Below, piece after piece: positions 34,296 through 43,370 of a DNA stretch of 45,479 bases. The stretch's first letter is position 1. Each line of letters begins with the position of its first letter. Below the pieces are notes generated by a model, which saw nothing but the letters and a program-made list of their open reading frames with translations, was not told where the DNA came from and did not search any database. A program made the translations under genes and the position numbers. The DNA is from Actinomadura nitritigenes (GTDB lineage: Bacteria > Actinomycetota > Actinomycetes > Streptosporangiales > Streptosporangiaceae), in the NCBI RefSeq assembly GCF_017573545.1, contig NZ_JAGEOK010000055.1, positions 1 to 45,479 of the forward strand, written 5' to 3'.

Positions 34296-36528
34296 CCTGC
34301 CTCCCCCCGAGCACGACGACCCCCCGTCCGGCACCTACAGGCTCCAGCTCCGCGGCACGCCCGACGGCCGCTTCGGGTTCGCCGAGGCCGCCGCGCTCGC
34401 CCCGTACCTGTCGGCTCTCGGGGTGTCGCACGTGTACCTGTCGCCCGTCCTGCGGGCCGCGCCGGGCTCCACGCACGGCTACGACGTGGTCGACCACTCC
34501 CGGCTGTCGGACGAGCTGGGCGGCGGCGAGGCGTTCGGCGCGATGGCGGAGCGGTTCCGCGCGCACGGGCTGCGGGTGCTGGTCGACATCGTCCCCAACC
34601 ACATGGCCGTTCCGGTGCCGCCGGACCTGAACCTGCCGCTCGACGCCGTCCTGGCGACGGGGCCGTCGTCGCCGTACGCGAAGTGGTTCGACGTGGACTG
34701 GGACGCGGGCGGCGGGCGGCTCGTCCTGCCCGGCCAGGGCGAGCCGAACTACCGCAGGTTCTTCGACATCTCCGGGCTGATCGGGCTGCGGCAGGAGGAG
34801 CCGGAGGTCTTCGAGCGGACGCACGCGCTGCTGCTCGGCCTGGTCGGGCAGGGCCTGGTGGACGGCCTGCGCGTCGACCACCCGGACGGCCTCGCCGACC
34901 CGCGCGGGTACCTGCGCCGCCTGGCTGGCGCCGCGTCCGGCCGCTGGCTGCTCGTCGAGAAGATCACCGAGGGGGCGGAGCGGCTGCCCGCGGACTGGCC
35001 GTGCGCGGGCACGACCGGCTACGACTCGCTCGGGATGATCGGCGGCCTGTTCGTCGACCCGGCGGGCGAGGAGCCGCTCACCGAGCTCTACACGGCGCTG
35101 ACGGGCGGACCCGCGGCCTTCGAGGAGGTCGAGCACGACGCCCGCCTGCACGCCGCGACCCACGGCATGAAGCCGGAGATGGACCGGCTGATGCGCGTCC
35201 TCGGGCGCGTGGTGGGGAAGCAGGACGCGGACCTGGAACAGGCCCTGCAGGCGCTGCTCGTGGCCATGCCCGTCTACCGGGCGTACGTCGTGCCCGGTGA
35301 GGACCCGCCTCCGCAGGCCGTGGACGTGCTCACCGAGGCCGCGCAGAGAGCGCGCGGGCACCTGCCCGAGGAGCTGCATCCGGCGCTCGACACGGTGGTG
35401 GAGATGGCGCTCGGGCGAGGCGAGAACGCCGATCCCGAGTTCATCGTGCGGTTCCAGCAGACGGCCGCGCCGCTGGCCGCCAAAGGCGTCGAGGACACCG
35501 CCTTCTACCGCTGGAACCGTATGGCCGTCCTCAACGAGGTGGGCGGCGACCCGGGGCGCTTCTCCGTCAGTCCCGCCGACTTCCACGCCCACTGCATCAG
35601 GCTCGCGCGGGACTGGCCGTCCACGATGACGACGCTGTCCACGCACGACACCAAACGCCAGGAGGACGTGCGGGCGCGGCTGGCCGTCCTGTCCGAGCTG
35701 CCGGACGAGTGGGCCGACGCGGTGCACCGGTGGCGTTCCTGGTGGGGGCCCGCCGAGTCGCCGATGGAACCCGACCTGGAGTACCTGCTCTGGCAGACGC
35801 TCGTCGGCGCATGGCCGATCACCCCCGACCGGCTGCGCGAGTTCCTCGTCAAGGCGATGCGCGAGGCCAAGACCCGCACGTCCTGGGCCGAGCAGGACAC
35901 CGCCTACGAGAACGCCGCCCTCGGGTACGCCCGGCGCGTCCTGGAGGACCCCGACCTCGTCACCGACCTGACCGCGTTCGTGGCGCGGCTCGAACCGTAC
36001 GCGCGGGTGAACGGGCTGGGGCAGAAGCTCGTCCAGCTCGCGATGCCGGGCGTCCCCGACGTCTACCAGGGCTGCGAGCTGACCGGCCTGGCGCTCGTCG
36101 ACCCCGACAACCGGCGGCCGGTGGACTACGGGCGGCGCCGGGAGCGGCTGCACCGGCTCGACACCGGCCGGCCGCCGAGGGACGTCGACGACGAGAAGCT
36201 CCTGGTCACGGCGCGGACCCTCCGGCTGCGCCGCACCCATCCGCAGTGGTTCGGGCCGCCGGCGGCGCACGAGCCGGTCGCGGTGGCGGGGCCCGCCGCC
36301 GACCACGTCGTCGCGTTCCGGCGGGGCGGCGCGATCGCGCTCGCCACCCGGCTCCCCGCCGGCCTGGATCGCGAGGGCGGCTGGGACCGGACGGAGGTGG
36401 ACGTCGGCCGGCAGGGCTGGCGGGACGTCCTCACCGGCGCCACGCACTGGGGCCCGCGCCTCGAAGCCGCCGAGGTGTTCGCGCATCTGCCCGTCGCGCT
36501 GATCGTCCCCCGGGAGATCGACAGGTGA
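34288..36528 (+). CDS. treY: Malto-oligosyltrehalose synthase TreY
   Basis: Converts the reducing-end glucose of maltodextrin from alpha-1,4 to alpha,alpha-1,1 linkage. The 746-residue GH13 enzyme has D197 (DGLRVDHPDGL), E224 (LLVEKITEG) and D454 (STHDTKRQED). The opening GTYRLQL, with HGYDVVDHSRL and VDIVPNHMA, is typical. GTG 34288 lies inside the glgX 3' end. Its stop overlaps the treZ GTG by 4 nt (GTGA). Confidence 0.95.
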
Positions 36529-38360
36529 ACCCTCCGGAAGATCGGCAGAGGAGCCGGCCGTTCGAGGTCTGGGCCCCGGGGGCCCGGCGCGTCGATGTCG
36601 TCGTCGCGGGAGAGCGCCGTCCCATGGCGGCGGCGGAGGGACGGCCGGGCTGGTGGACGGCCGGCGTGCCCGGCGCGGGGCACGGGACGGACTACGGGTT
36701 CGCGCTGGACGGCGCCGCCGATCCCCTGCCCGACCCGCGCTCCCCGTGGCAGCCGTCCGGCGTGCACGGTCTCAGCCGCGTCTACGAGCACGACCGGTTC
36801 GCCTGGACGGACGGGCGATGGCGCGGACGCCCGCTGCCCGGCAGCGTCCTGTACGAGATGCACGTCGGCACGTTCACGCCCGAAGGGACGTTCGACGCCG
36901 CGATCGAGCGTCTCGACCATCTCGTCACGCTCGGGATCGACGCCGTGGAACTCCTGCCCGTCGCGTCCTTTCCGGGCCACCACGGATGGGGCTACGACGG
37001 TGCCCTCCTATGGGCGCCCCACGAGCCTTATGGCGGCCCTGACGCGCTGAAGCGTTTCGTCGATGCCGCACATGCGCGTGGCCTCGCCGTCGTCTTGGAC
37101 GTCGTCTACAACCATCTCGGGCCCGACGGAAACCACCTGGGCGACTTCGGTCCCTACTTCACCAGCGCCCACAGCACCCCTTGGGGCGACGCGGTCAACT
37201 ACGACCAGGAAGGCTCGGACGAGGTCCGTGCCTTCGCCATAGGGAACGCGTTGATGTGGCTGCGGGATTACCACTTCGACGGGCTACGCCTGGACGCCGT
37301 CCATGCCATCACCGACCACAGCGCCGTCCATCTCCTGGAAGAGATGGCGCAGGCGGTGTCGGCCTTGTCCGCGCAGTTGGGACGGCATCTGTTCCTCATA
37401 GCGGAATCGGACCTGAACGATCCGCGCCTCGTCACCTCGCGGGAGGCGGGCGGATACGGGCTCGACGCCCAGTGGAGCGACGATTTCCACCACTGCCTGC
37501 ACGCCGCGCTGACCGGTGAACGGCAGGGTTATTACTGCGACTTCGGTTCTCTGGAGACCCTCAAGAAAGCACTGACGAGGGTGTTCGTCCACGACGGAAC
37601 GATGTCGACGTACCGGGGACGCAGGCACGGCCGTCCCGTGGACCTGGAAAAGCTGCCCGCCCACCGGTTCCTCGGTTTTCTGCAGAACCACGACCAGGTC
37701 GGTAACAGGGGCGCGGGGGACCGTATAGGCGCCGTCCTAGCCGGGGCGGGGCTCCCTCCCGGGCTGCTCAAGGTCGGCGCGGCGCTGCTCGTCCTGGCGC
37801 CGTTCACACCGATGCTCTTCATGGGCGAGGAATGGGGCGCCTCCACGCCCTGGTGCTACTTCACCGACCACCAGGACCCGGAACTGGCGCGGGCCGTCAG
37901 CGAGGGCCGGCGCAGGGAGTTCTCCCGGCACGGCTGGACGGGCGAGGTCCCCGATCCACAGGCTGTGGAAACCTTCCGCCGGTCCGTCCTCGACTGGGCC
38001 GAGCCCGCCGCCGGACCGCACGCCGGCCTGCTGGAATGGCACCGGTCCCTGATCGCGCTGCGCCGCGCCCGGCCGGAGTTGAACGACCCGCGCCTGACCG
38101 CCGCGTCCGTCGTGACCAGCGAAGCCGACGGCAGCGCCGGCGCCGGCGGTGCGGCCGGCCGCTGGCTGGTCATGCGGCGCGGCGGCGTCCGCGTGGCGGC
38201 GAACCTCGGCGACGCGACCGTCCGGCTCCCGCTGCCCGGGGCCGGGGCCCGCCTGCTGCTCGCGTCAGATCCGGCAATCCGGTTGGAAACCGGCGTCAAC
38301 GGCGATTCCAAAACCCCGGTCGTGATCCTCCCGGGCGCGTCGGCCGCCGTCTGCGGATGA
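36525..38360 (+). CDS. treZ: Malto-oligosyltrehalose trehalohydrolase TreZ
   Basis: Releases trehalose from the chain end made by TreY. The 611-residue GH13 enzyme has D257 (DGLRLDAVHAI), E294 (LIAESDLND) and D390 (QNHDQVGNR), all intact. The N-terminal sandwich begins RPFEVWAPGARRVDVV. GTG 36525 overlaps the treY stop. From about 36.85 to 37.76 kb the codons use many more A/T third bases (CTA, TTG, ATA, GGT, CGT, CAT) than the ends of the gene, a possible sign of mosaic origin. Confidence 0.94.
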   Translation: MNPPEDRQRSRPFEVWAPGARRVDVVVAGERRPMAAAEGRPGWWTAGVPGAGHGTDYGFALDGAADPLPDPRSPWQPSGVHGLSRVYEHDRFAWTDGRWRGRPLPGSVLYEMHVGTFTPEGTFDAAIERLDHLVTLGIDAVELLPVASFPGHHGWGYDGALLWAPHEPYGGPDALKRFVDAAHARGLAVVLDVVYNHLGPDGNHLGDFGPYFTSAHSTPWGDAVNYDQEGSDEVRAFAIGNALMWLRDYHFDGLRLDAVHAITDHSAVHLLEEMAQAVSALSAQLGRHLFLIAESDLNDPRLVTSREAGGYGLDAQWSDDFHHCLHAALTGERQGYYCDFGSLETLKKALTRVFVHDGTMSTYRGRRHGRPVDLEKLPAHRFLGFLQNHDQVGNRGAGDRIGAVLAGAGLPPGLLKVGAALLVLAPFTPMLFMGEEWGASTPWCYFTDHQDPELARAVSEGRRREFSRHGWTGEVPDPQAVETFRRSVLDWAEPAAGPHAGLLEWHRSLIALRRARPELNDPRLTAASVVTSEADGSAGAGGAAGRWLVMRRGGVRVAANLGDATVRLPLPGAGARLLLASDPAIRLETGVNGDSKTPVVILPGASAAVCG

Positions 38361-38367
38361 CGCTCAC

Positions 38368-38385
38368 GGCGGCGCGCCCGCCGCC
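38368..38385 (+). terminator. GC hairpin after treZ
   Basis: GGCGGCG-CGCC-CGCCGCC, a 7-bp stem with a 4-nt loop, begins 8 bases past the treZ stop. No T-run. It could terminate the glgX-treY-treZ transcript before the two-component genes. Confidence 0.4.
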
Positions 38386-38523
38386 CGCCGCCCGGCGGCC
38401 CGCGGCGCGATGTCCGCCTAGCTCCCGGTACCGACCGGAAGATGGGTGTTCGAGGATGTACTACGAGTGGCAAACCGCAGGTCAAGAGCGCGGCGGCACC
38501 CGGGAAACGTTCAAGAATGGTCA

Positions 38524-38529
38524 TACGAT
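38524..38529 (+). promoter_or_regulatory. Leaderless-type -10 box for the response regulator gene
   Basis: TACGAT ends 6 nt before ATG 38536, and no Shine-Dalgarno sequence is present. Confidence 0.5.
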
Positions 38530-38535
38530 CGGTTC

Positions 38536-39207
38536 ATGACCTCAGTACTGCTCGCCGAGGACGACACGTCCATCTCCGAGCCTCTCGCCCGCGCGCTGCG
38601 TCGCGAGGGGTACACCGTCGAAGTCAGCCCGGACGGTCCGCAGGCGCTCGAGCGGGCGCTCGGGGGCGGCGTGGACCTCATTGTTCTCGACCTGGGCCTA
38701 CCCGAGCTGGACGGCCTGGAGGTGGCCCGCCGGGTCCGTGCCGAGGGGCATGGAGTGCCCATCCTGATCCTGACCGCCCGGGCCGACGAGGTCGACACCG
38801 TCGTCGGTCTCGACGCGGGCGCCGACGACTACGTCACCAAGCCGTTCCGCCTGGCCGAGCTGCTGGCCCGGGTCCGCGCGCTGCTGCGCCGCGGCAGCAC
38901 CGAGACCCCGATCGTCCAGGGGGTGCGGATCGACGCCGAGTCGCGCCGCGCCTGGATGGGCGATCAGGAACTGCAGCTCACCACCAAGGAGTTCGACCTG
39001 CTGCGCGTCCTCGTCCGGGACGCCGGGAAGGTCGTGACCCGCGAACAGATCATGCGCGAGGTGTGGGACACCAACTGGTGGGGTTCCACGAAGACCCTCG
39101 ACATGCACATCTCCTGGCTGCGCCGCAAACTCGGCGACGACGCCGGCAGCCCCCGCTACATCACCACCGTGCGGGGCGTCGGCTTCCGGTTCGAGCGCGG
39201 CGACTGA
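38536..39207 (+). CDS. OmpR/PhoB-family response regulator
   Basis: DNA-binding regulator of a two-component system. The 223-residue protein has a receiver domain (1-115) with acidic pocket D9/D10, phospho-acceptor D52, T80 and K102. A winged-helix domain follows (about 130-223, LTTKEFDLLRVLVRDAGKVV, then LDMHISWLRRKLGDD). ATG 38536 (MTSVLLAEDD) is used rather than the longer frame from 38446. The kinase gene follows 101 bases later, separated by a strong hairpin. Signal and targets are unknown. Confidence 0.92.
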   Translation: MTSVLLAEDDTSISEPLARALRREGYTVEVSPDGPQALERALGGGVDLIVLDLGLPELDGLEVARRVRAEGHGVPILILTARADEVDTVVGLDAGADDYVTKPFRLAELLARVRALLRRGSTETPIVQGVRIDAESRRAWMGDQELQLTTKEFDLLRVLVRDAGKVVTREQIMREVWDTNWWGSTKTLDMHISWLRRKLGDDAGSPRYITTVRGVGFRFERGD

Positions 39208-39243
39208 CAGGCCCGTACCGGCCGCCATGGCCGCGCGGTCAGC

Positions 39244-39270
39244 CCCCGGGCCTTCCCGAGAGGCCCGGGG
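39244..39270 (+). terminator. 10-bp perfect hairpin between response regulator and kinase
   Basis: CCCCGGGCCT (39244-39253) and AGGCCCGGGG (39261-39270) form a perfect stem with a 7-nt loop, without a T-run. It could terminate or stall part of the transcript and so give more regulator than kinase. Confidence 0.5.
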
Positions 39271-39308
39271 CGCCCCGCCCGGGCGTGGCCCCACCATAAG
39301 GAGCCCAG

Positions 39309-40586
39309 ATGAGGCGCCGACTCCTCCTGTCGACGCTCGCGGTGGCGGTGGTCGCGATCCTGTTGCTCGGCATACCCCTCGCCTACGCCGCCCACAAGCT
39401 CATCTACGAGGAGGCCGGGCAGTCCCTCGACCGGGAGGCGTCCGCCATCGCCGGCGGGGTCGCCTACACCCTCGAGTCGCGCCAGCCGGTCACCGGCGCC
39501 GCGATCGCGCGGGAGTACCCCGGCCGGTACATCGCGGTCACCCTGCCGGGTGGCGCCGCCGTCGAGGCGGGGCCGCGGCCCCGTCCGGGCGCGCGGCAGC
39601 TCACCGCGACCGCGGCGGGGCAGGGCGTGCGGGTGCGGATGTCGCGGCCCGCCTCCCAGCTGAAGGACCAGGAACTGCGGCTGCTGCTGTTCATCGGCAG
39701 CCTCGCGCTGCTCGGCGTCGCCGTCACCGTCGGCCTCGCGATGGTCCAGGCCCGCAAGCTGACGCTGCCGCTGCGCGACCTCGCCGAGACAGCCGACCGG
39801 CTCGGCACCGGCAACGCCCGGCCGCGCCGGCGCCGCTACGGCATCCCGGAGGTCGACCGGGTCGCCGAGGTGCTGGACCGCAGCGCCGTCCGCATCGCCG
39901 ACCTGCTCGCCGCGAGCCGCGAGTTCGCCTCCGACGCCTCCCACCAGCTGCGCACCCCGCTGACCGCGCTGTCCATGCGGCTGGAGGAGATGATCGATGC
40001 GGCCGACTACCCCGACGTCGTCCGCGAGGAGGGCGCCGCGGCCGTCGCGCAGGCTGAGCGGCTCGTCGCCGTCGTCGAGCAGCTGCTCGCCCGCGCCCGC
40101 CACGACCGCACCGGCGGCGCCGTCGCCTCGCCGATCGACGACATCATCCGCCAGCAGGTGGAGGAGTGGCGGCCGATCTTCCGGCGGGACGGCCGGGACG
40201 TGCGGATCGTCGGCGAGCAGGGCCTGGTCGGCATGACCAACCCGGAGGGCCTGTCGCAGATCGTCGCGACGCTGCTGGACAACTCGCTGATGCACGGCGC
40301 CGGGACCGTCACCATCCACACCAAGCCGGGCGCCAGCTCGGTGGTGGTGGAGGTCGGCGACGAGGGCGCCGGGATACCGCCCGAGCTGGAGCCGCGGATC
40401 TTCGAGCGGAGCGTCAGCGGCGGCCGCGGCACCGGCCTCGGCCTCTACCTGGCCCGCTCGCTGGCCGTGGTGGACGGCGGGCGGCTGGAGCTGCTCCAGT
40501 CCCGCCCGGCGGTGTTCGGGGTGTTCCTGCGGGAGGCGGCGGAGGCCCGGCTGGCCGGAGAACGCGTCGTCCTGGGGCCCGCCTAG
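39309..40586 (+). CDS. Sensor histidine kinase
   Basis: Membrane kinase partner of the preceding regulator. The 425-residue protein has membrane helix 1 (about 6-28), a small extracytoplasmic loop (29-123), membrane helix 2 (124-146) and HAMP (147-200). The H-box is SDASHQLRTPLTAL (H212), and the HATPase domain has an N-box DNSLMHGA, G1 DEGAGIPPE and G2 GRGTGLGLYLA. AAGGAG 6 nt before ATG gives it a strong ribosome site, unlike the regulator gene. The ligand is unknown. Confidence 0.92.
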   Translation: MRRRLLLSTLAVAVVAILLLGIPLAYAAHKLIYEEAGQSLDREASAIAGGVAYTLESRQPVTGAAIAREYPGRYIAVTLPGGAAVEAGPRPRPGARQLTATAAGQGVRVRMSRPASQLKDQELRLLLFIGSLALLGVAVTVGLAMVQARKLTLPLRDLAETADRLGTGNARPRRRRYGIPEVDRVAEVLDRSAVRIADLLAASREFASDASHQLRTPLTALSMRLEEMIDAADYPDVVREEGAAAVAQAERLVAVVEQLLARARHDRTGGAVASPIDDIIRQQVEEWRPIFRRDGRDVRIVGEQGLVGMTNPEGLSQIVATLLDNSLMHGAGTVTIHTKPGASSVVVEVGDEGAGIPPELEPRIFERSVSGGRGTGLGLYLARSLAVVDGGRLELLQSRPAVFGVFLREAAEARLAGERVVLGPA

Positions 40587-40662
40587 CGGGGGGCCTGCCA
40601 GGAGAGGCGGTGCCGGGGCGGCTCGGAGAGCGCGCGAGGCCGGGAGGGAACGCCGTGCGAGG

Positions 40663-41250
40663 TCAGGAGAACTGGGCGTAGTCGCCCGCGGCGTCCTGGT
40701 CGAGCGGGTGACCGAGCCGCCCCGACGGGCCGGACCCGCCGTTCATGGCGCGCGGGCTGGTCGCGGCGTGCGCGCCGGGCCCCTCGGGCAGCCCGGACGC
40801 CGGGTCGACGGGCGGGGCGCTCGCGGGCAGGAAGACCCACTTCTTGTACGACCAGAAGCGGAACAGCGTGGCGACGCCGGTGCCGATCACCAGCGAGATG
40901 TTGTAGGGGATCGCGCCCGTCAGCCCCAGCACGTAGTGCGTGAACCCGATGAACATCTCGGTGATCACCAGGCCGACGCCGTTCAGCGCGAAGAACAGCA
41001 CGTACTCGCGGCCGAGCCCGGTCCGGTCGCGGTGCCGGAACGTCCAGTAGCGGTTGGCGAGGTAGGCGAACGTCGTCGCGACGACGGTGGCGACGCCGTT
41101 GGAGGTCAGCGGGCCCATGCCGAGGCCGCTGTTCATCCCGTTCCCGATGCCGACCGTGATCACGAAGGCGATCGCGCCCACGCTGCCGAACTGGGCGAGT
41201 TCGCGCAGCAGGTGCGCGAAACGCCGGTTGAGAGTGGCGATCAGGTTCAC
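40663..41250 (-). CDS. GtrA-like membrane protein
   Basis: A 195-residue member of the GtrA/DPMS family, small membrane proteins that often help move lipid-linked sugars. Four membrane helices (about residues 22-38, 50-68, 82-104, 112-132) and the family hallmarks NRYWTFRHR and RFWSYKKWVF are present. A soluble Pro/Gly-rich tail of about 55 residues follows. GTG 41250 (FVNLIATLNRR region) is preferred; the frame upstream to 41478 is compositionally unlike protein. It is divergent from purK across 220 bases. No glycosyltransferase is adjacent; the ugd-like gene at 43.9 kb is the nearest sugar-nucleotide gene. Confidence 0.82.
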   Translation of the reverse strand: MNLIATLNRRFAHLLRELAQFGSVGAIAFVITVGIGNGMNSGLGMGPLTSNGVATVVATTFAYLANRYWTFRHRDRTGLGREYVLFFALNGVGLVITEMFIGFTHYVLGLTGAIPYNISLVIGTGVATLFRFWSYKKWVFLPASAPPVDPASGLPEGPGAHAATSPRAMNGGSGPSGRLGHPLDQDAAGDYAQFS

Positions 41251-41458
41251 GAAGGGAACCGTCCTTCCGGACCTCGGCTGGTGGCGCCGCGGTCGTTGAC
41301 GCGGCCGGTGCGGGGGCACAACGAGGATAGACGCCCCCGACCCCACGACGTCGGAACATGAACGTTCTGCGTTTTCCTCGCGTTCCCTGCCCCGAGCCCG
41401 GAGGTCCACACCTGGTCCGACGCCCGGAACGGGGGAATTGTTCGGGTCCATGGGCCGA

Positions 41459-41464
41459 TAGCCT
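41459..41464 (+). promoter_or_regulatory. Leaderless-type -10 box for purK
   Basis: TAGCCT ends 6 nt before GTG 41471. TTGTTC (41438-41443) may be a -35 element. No Shine-Dalgarno sequence is present. Confidence 0.5.
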
Positions 41465-41470
41465 TCTGAC

Positions 41471-42679
41471 GTGAGCAATCCACCTCAGACACCGGTCGTC
41501 GGCATGGCGGGCGGCGGGCAGCTGGCCCGGATGACCCAGCAGGCCGCGATCGCCCTCGGCGTGCCGCTGCGCGTCCTCGCCGGGTCGGCGGACGACTCGG
41601 CGGCGAAGGTCGTCGCGGACGTCCAGGTCGGCGACGACCGCGCCCTGGACGACCTGATGGCGTTCGCCAAGGGGTGCGACGTGGTGACGTTCGACCACGA
41701 GCACGTCCCCGACCTGCACATCAGGGAGGTCGAGATCTCCGGGGTGCCGTGCCGGCCGGGCTCGGCGGCCCTCGCCCACGCCCAGGACAAGCTGGTCATG
41801 CGGGACCGGCTGTCGGCGTTCGGCGCGCCCTGCCCCGCCTACGCGCCCCTGCCCTCGGCCGACCCGGTGCCCGCGCTGGAGGCGTTCGGCCGGGAGCACG
41901 GCTGGCCGGTGGTGCTGAAGGCGACCCGCGGCGGCTACGACGGCAAGGGCGTCTGGATCGCCGACGAGCCCGGCGTCGAGACCGCCGAGCTGGTGGAGCG
42001 GCTGATCGGCGAGGGCGTCGACCTGATGGTCGAGCAGCACGTTCAGTTCCGGCGGGAGCTGGCCGCGCTCGTCGCCCGCTCCCCCTACGGGCAGGGCGCC
42101 GCGTACCCGATCGTGGAGACCGTCCAGAACGACGGCATCTGCGTCGAGGTGATCTCCCCGGCACCGGGCCTGTCCGGCGAGCTGGCCGCCGAGGCGCAGA
42201 GCCTCGCGCTGCGGATCGCCGACGAGCTGGGCGTCGCGGGCCTGCTCGCGGTCGAGCTGTTCGAGACCGGGGCGCCGGAGGGCGGACAGGGCGGCGGGAG
42301 CGGCCTGGTGGTGAACGAGCTGGCGATGCGCCCGCACAACTCCGGGCACTGGACGATCGAGGGCGCCCGCACGTCCCAGTTCGAGCAGCACCTGCGGGCC
42401 GTCCTGGACCTGCCGCTCGGCTCCACCGAGCCCACCGCCCCCTACACGGTGATGGCGAACGTCCTCGGCGGCGACGACCCGGACGTCTACTCCCGCTACG
42501 TCCACGTGATGGCGCACGATCCGGGCGTCAAGGTGCACATGTACGGCAAGGAGTCCCGGCCGGGCCGCAAGATCGGCCATGTGACCGTGCTCGGTGACGA
42601 CCTGCCCGACCTGCGGGAACGCGCCCGGCATGCGGCGGACTACCTGCGCTGGGGGACGGCGATGAAGGAACACGCATGA
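41471..42679 (+). CDS. purK: N5-carboxyaminoimidazole ribonucleotide synthase PurK
   Basis: ATP-grasp enzyme of purine synthesis converting AIR, bicarbonate and ATP to N5-CAIR. The 402-residue protein has the opening GMAGGGQLARM, the ATP-grasp strand WPVVLKATRGGYDGKGVW, and later VNELAMRPHNSGHWTIEG with the metal and ATP residues. It ends KIGHVTVLGDDLPDLRERA. Its TGA at 42677-42679 overlaps the ATG of the repeat mini-ORF (ATGA), linking it to purE, which uses its product. Confidence 0.95.
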   Translation: MSNPPQTPVVGMAGGGQLARMTQQAAIALGVPLRVLAGSADDSAAKVVADVQVGDDRALDDLMAFAKGCDVVTFDHEHVPDLHIREVEISGVPCRPGSAALAHAQDKLVMRDRLSAFGAPCPAYAPLPSADPVPALEAFGREHGWPVVLKATRGGYDGKGVWIADEPGVETAELVERLIGEGVDLMVEQHVQFRRELAALVARSPYGQGAAYPIVETVQNDGICVEVISPAPGLSGELAAEAQSLALRIADELGVAGLLAVELFETGAPEGGQGGGSGLVVNELAMRPHNSGHWTIEGARTSQFEQHLRAVLDLPLGSTEPTAPYTVMANVLGGDDPDVYSRYVHVMAHDPGVKVHMYGKESRPGRKIGHVTVLGDDLPDLRERARHAADYLRWGTAMKEHA

Positions 42680-42836
42680 GCGAAGCGAACCGGGGGGCGT
42701 GGGGGGTCGTCCCCCCACAGGAGGCACGCATGAGCGAAGCGAACCGGGGGGTGTGGGGGGTCGTCCCCCCACAGGAGGCACGCATGAGCGAAGCGAACCG
42801 GGGGGCGTGGGGGTCGTCTCCTCACAGGAGGCACGC
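42676..42836 (+). repeat. Three 54/54/53-nt tandem repeats between purK and purE
   Basis: Units start at ATG 42676, 42730 and 42784. Each has ATGAGCGAAGCGAACCGG, two G-runs of 5-6 bases, TCGT, a C-run, then ACAGGAGGCACGC and the next ATG. In units 1 and 2 GGGGGG-TCGT-CCCCCC is a perfect hairpin (42701-42716, 42755-42770). Unit 3 has lost one base and the perfect stem. Six G-runs across the block also give G-quadruplex potential. Confidence 0.9.
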
Positions 42837-42840
42837 ATGA
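42676..42840 (+). CDS. Repeat-encoded mini-ORF bridging purK and purE (54 aa)
   Basis: ATG 42676 overlaps the purK stop (ATGA). The frame reads two 18-residue units (MSEANRGAWGVVPPQEAR, then the same with V for A at residue 8) and a third starting MSEANRGAWG that shifts to SSPHRRHA through the 1-nt deletion. It ends at TGA 42838-42840, overlapping the purE ATG (ATGA). Internal ATGs 42730 and 42784, and the purE ATG, each have AGGAGG 5 nt upstream. It may be only a translational coupler; no known domain is visible. Confidence 0.4.
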   Translation: MSEANRGAWGVVPPQEARMSEANRGVWGVVPPQEARMSEANRGAWGSSPHRRHA

Positions 42841-43328
42841 GCCCGTTGGTGGGCGTGGTCATGGGCAGCGACTCCGACTGGCCGGTCATGAAGGCCGCGG
42901 GGGAGGCCCTGGAGGAGTTCGGCGTCCCCTACGAGGCCGACGTCGTGTCCGCGCACCGGATGCCGCACGACATGATCGCCTACGGCGAGCAGGCCGCCGG
43001 GCGCGGGCTCCGGGCGATCATCGCGGGCGCCGGCGGCGCCGCGCACCTGCCCGGCATGCTCGCGTCGGTGACGCCGCTGCCGGTGATCGGCGTGCCCGTC
43101 CCGCTGAAGTACCTCGACGGCATGGACTCGCTGCTGTCGATCGTGCAGATGCCCGCCGGGGTCCCGGTCGCGACGGTCGCGGTCGGCGCCGCCCGCAACG
43201 CCGGGCTGCTGGCCGTCCGCATCCTCGCGGCGTCCGACGAGGCGCTCCAGGCGAAGATGAAGGACTTCCAGCAGGCGCTGTACGACCAGGCCAAGGCGAA
43301 GGGCGAACGGCTCCGAGAGAGCCTCTGA
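42837..43328 (+). CDS. purE: N5-carboxyaminoimidazole ribonucleotide mutase PurE
   Basis: Converts N5-CAIR, the PurK product, to CAIR. The 163-residue class I PurE has GSDSDWPVM, the catalytic SAHRMP and AGGAAHLPGMLA motifs. ATG 42837 has AGGAGG 5 nt upstream, this site being the last unit of the tandem repeat, and overlaps the mini-ORF stop. It ends 43 bases before a 13-nt repeat array and the convergent CoA-binding gene. Confidence 0.95.
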   Translation: MSPLVGVVMGSDSDWPVMKAAGEALEEFGVPYEADVVSAHRMPHDMIAYGEQAAGRGLRAIIAGAGGAAHLPGMLASVTPLPVIGVPVPLKYLDGMDSLLSIVQMPAGVPVATVAVGAARNAGLLAVRILAASDEALQAKMKDFQQALYDQAKAKGERLRESL

Positions 43329-43370
43329 CGGCCTCGCGCGGCCCGGTGCCGCGGCTTGCTCTCGCTCGGG

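Noticed and set aside
42528..42834. Minus-strand ORFs across the purK-purE repeat
   Set aside because: They read the repeat backwards with no ribosome site; the plus-strand frame has Shine-Dalgarno sites and stop-start overlaps.
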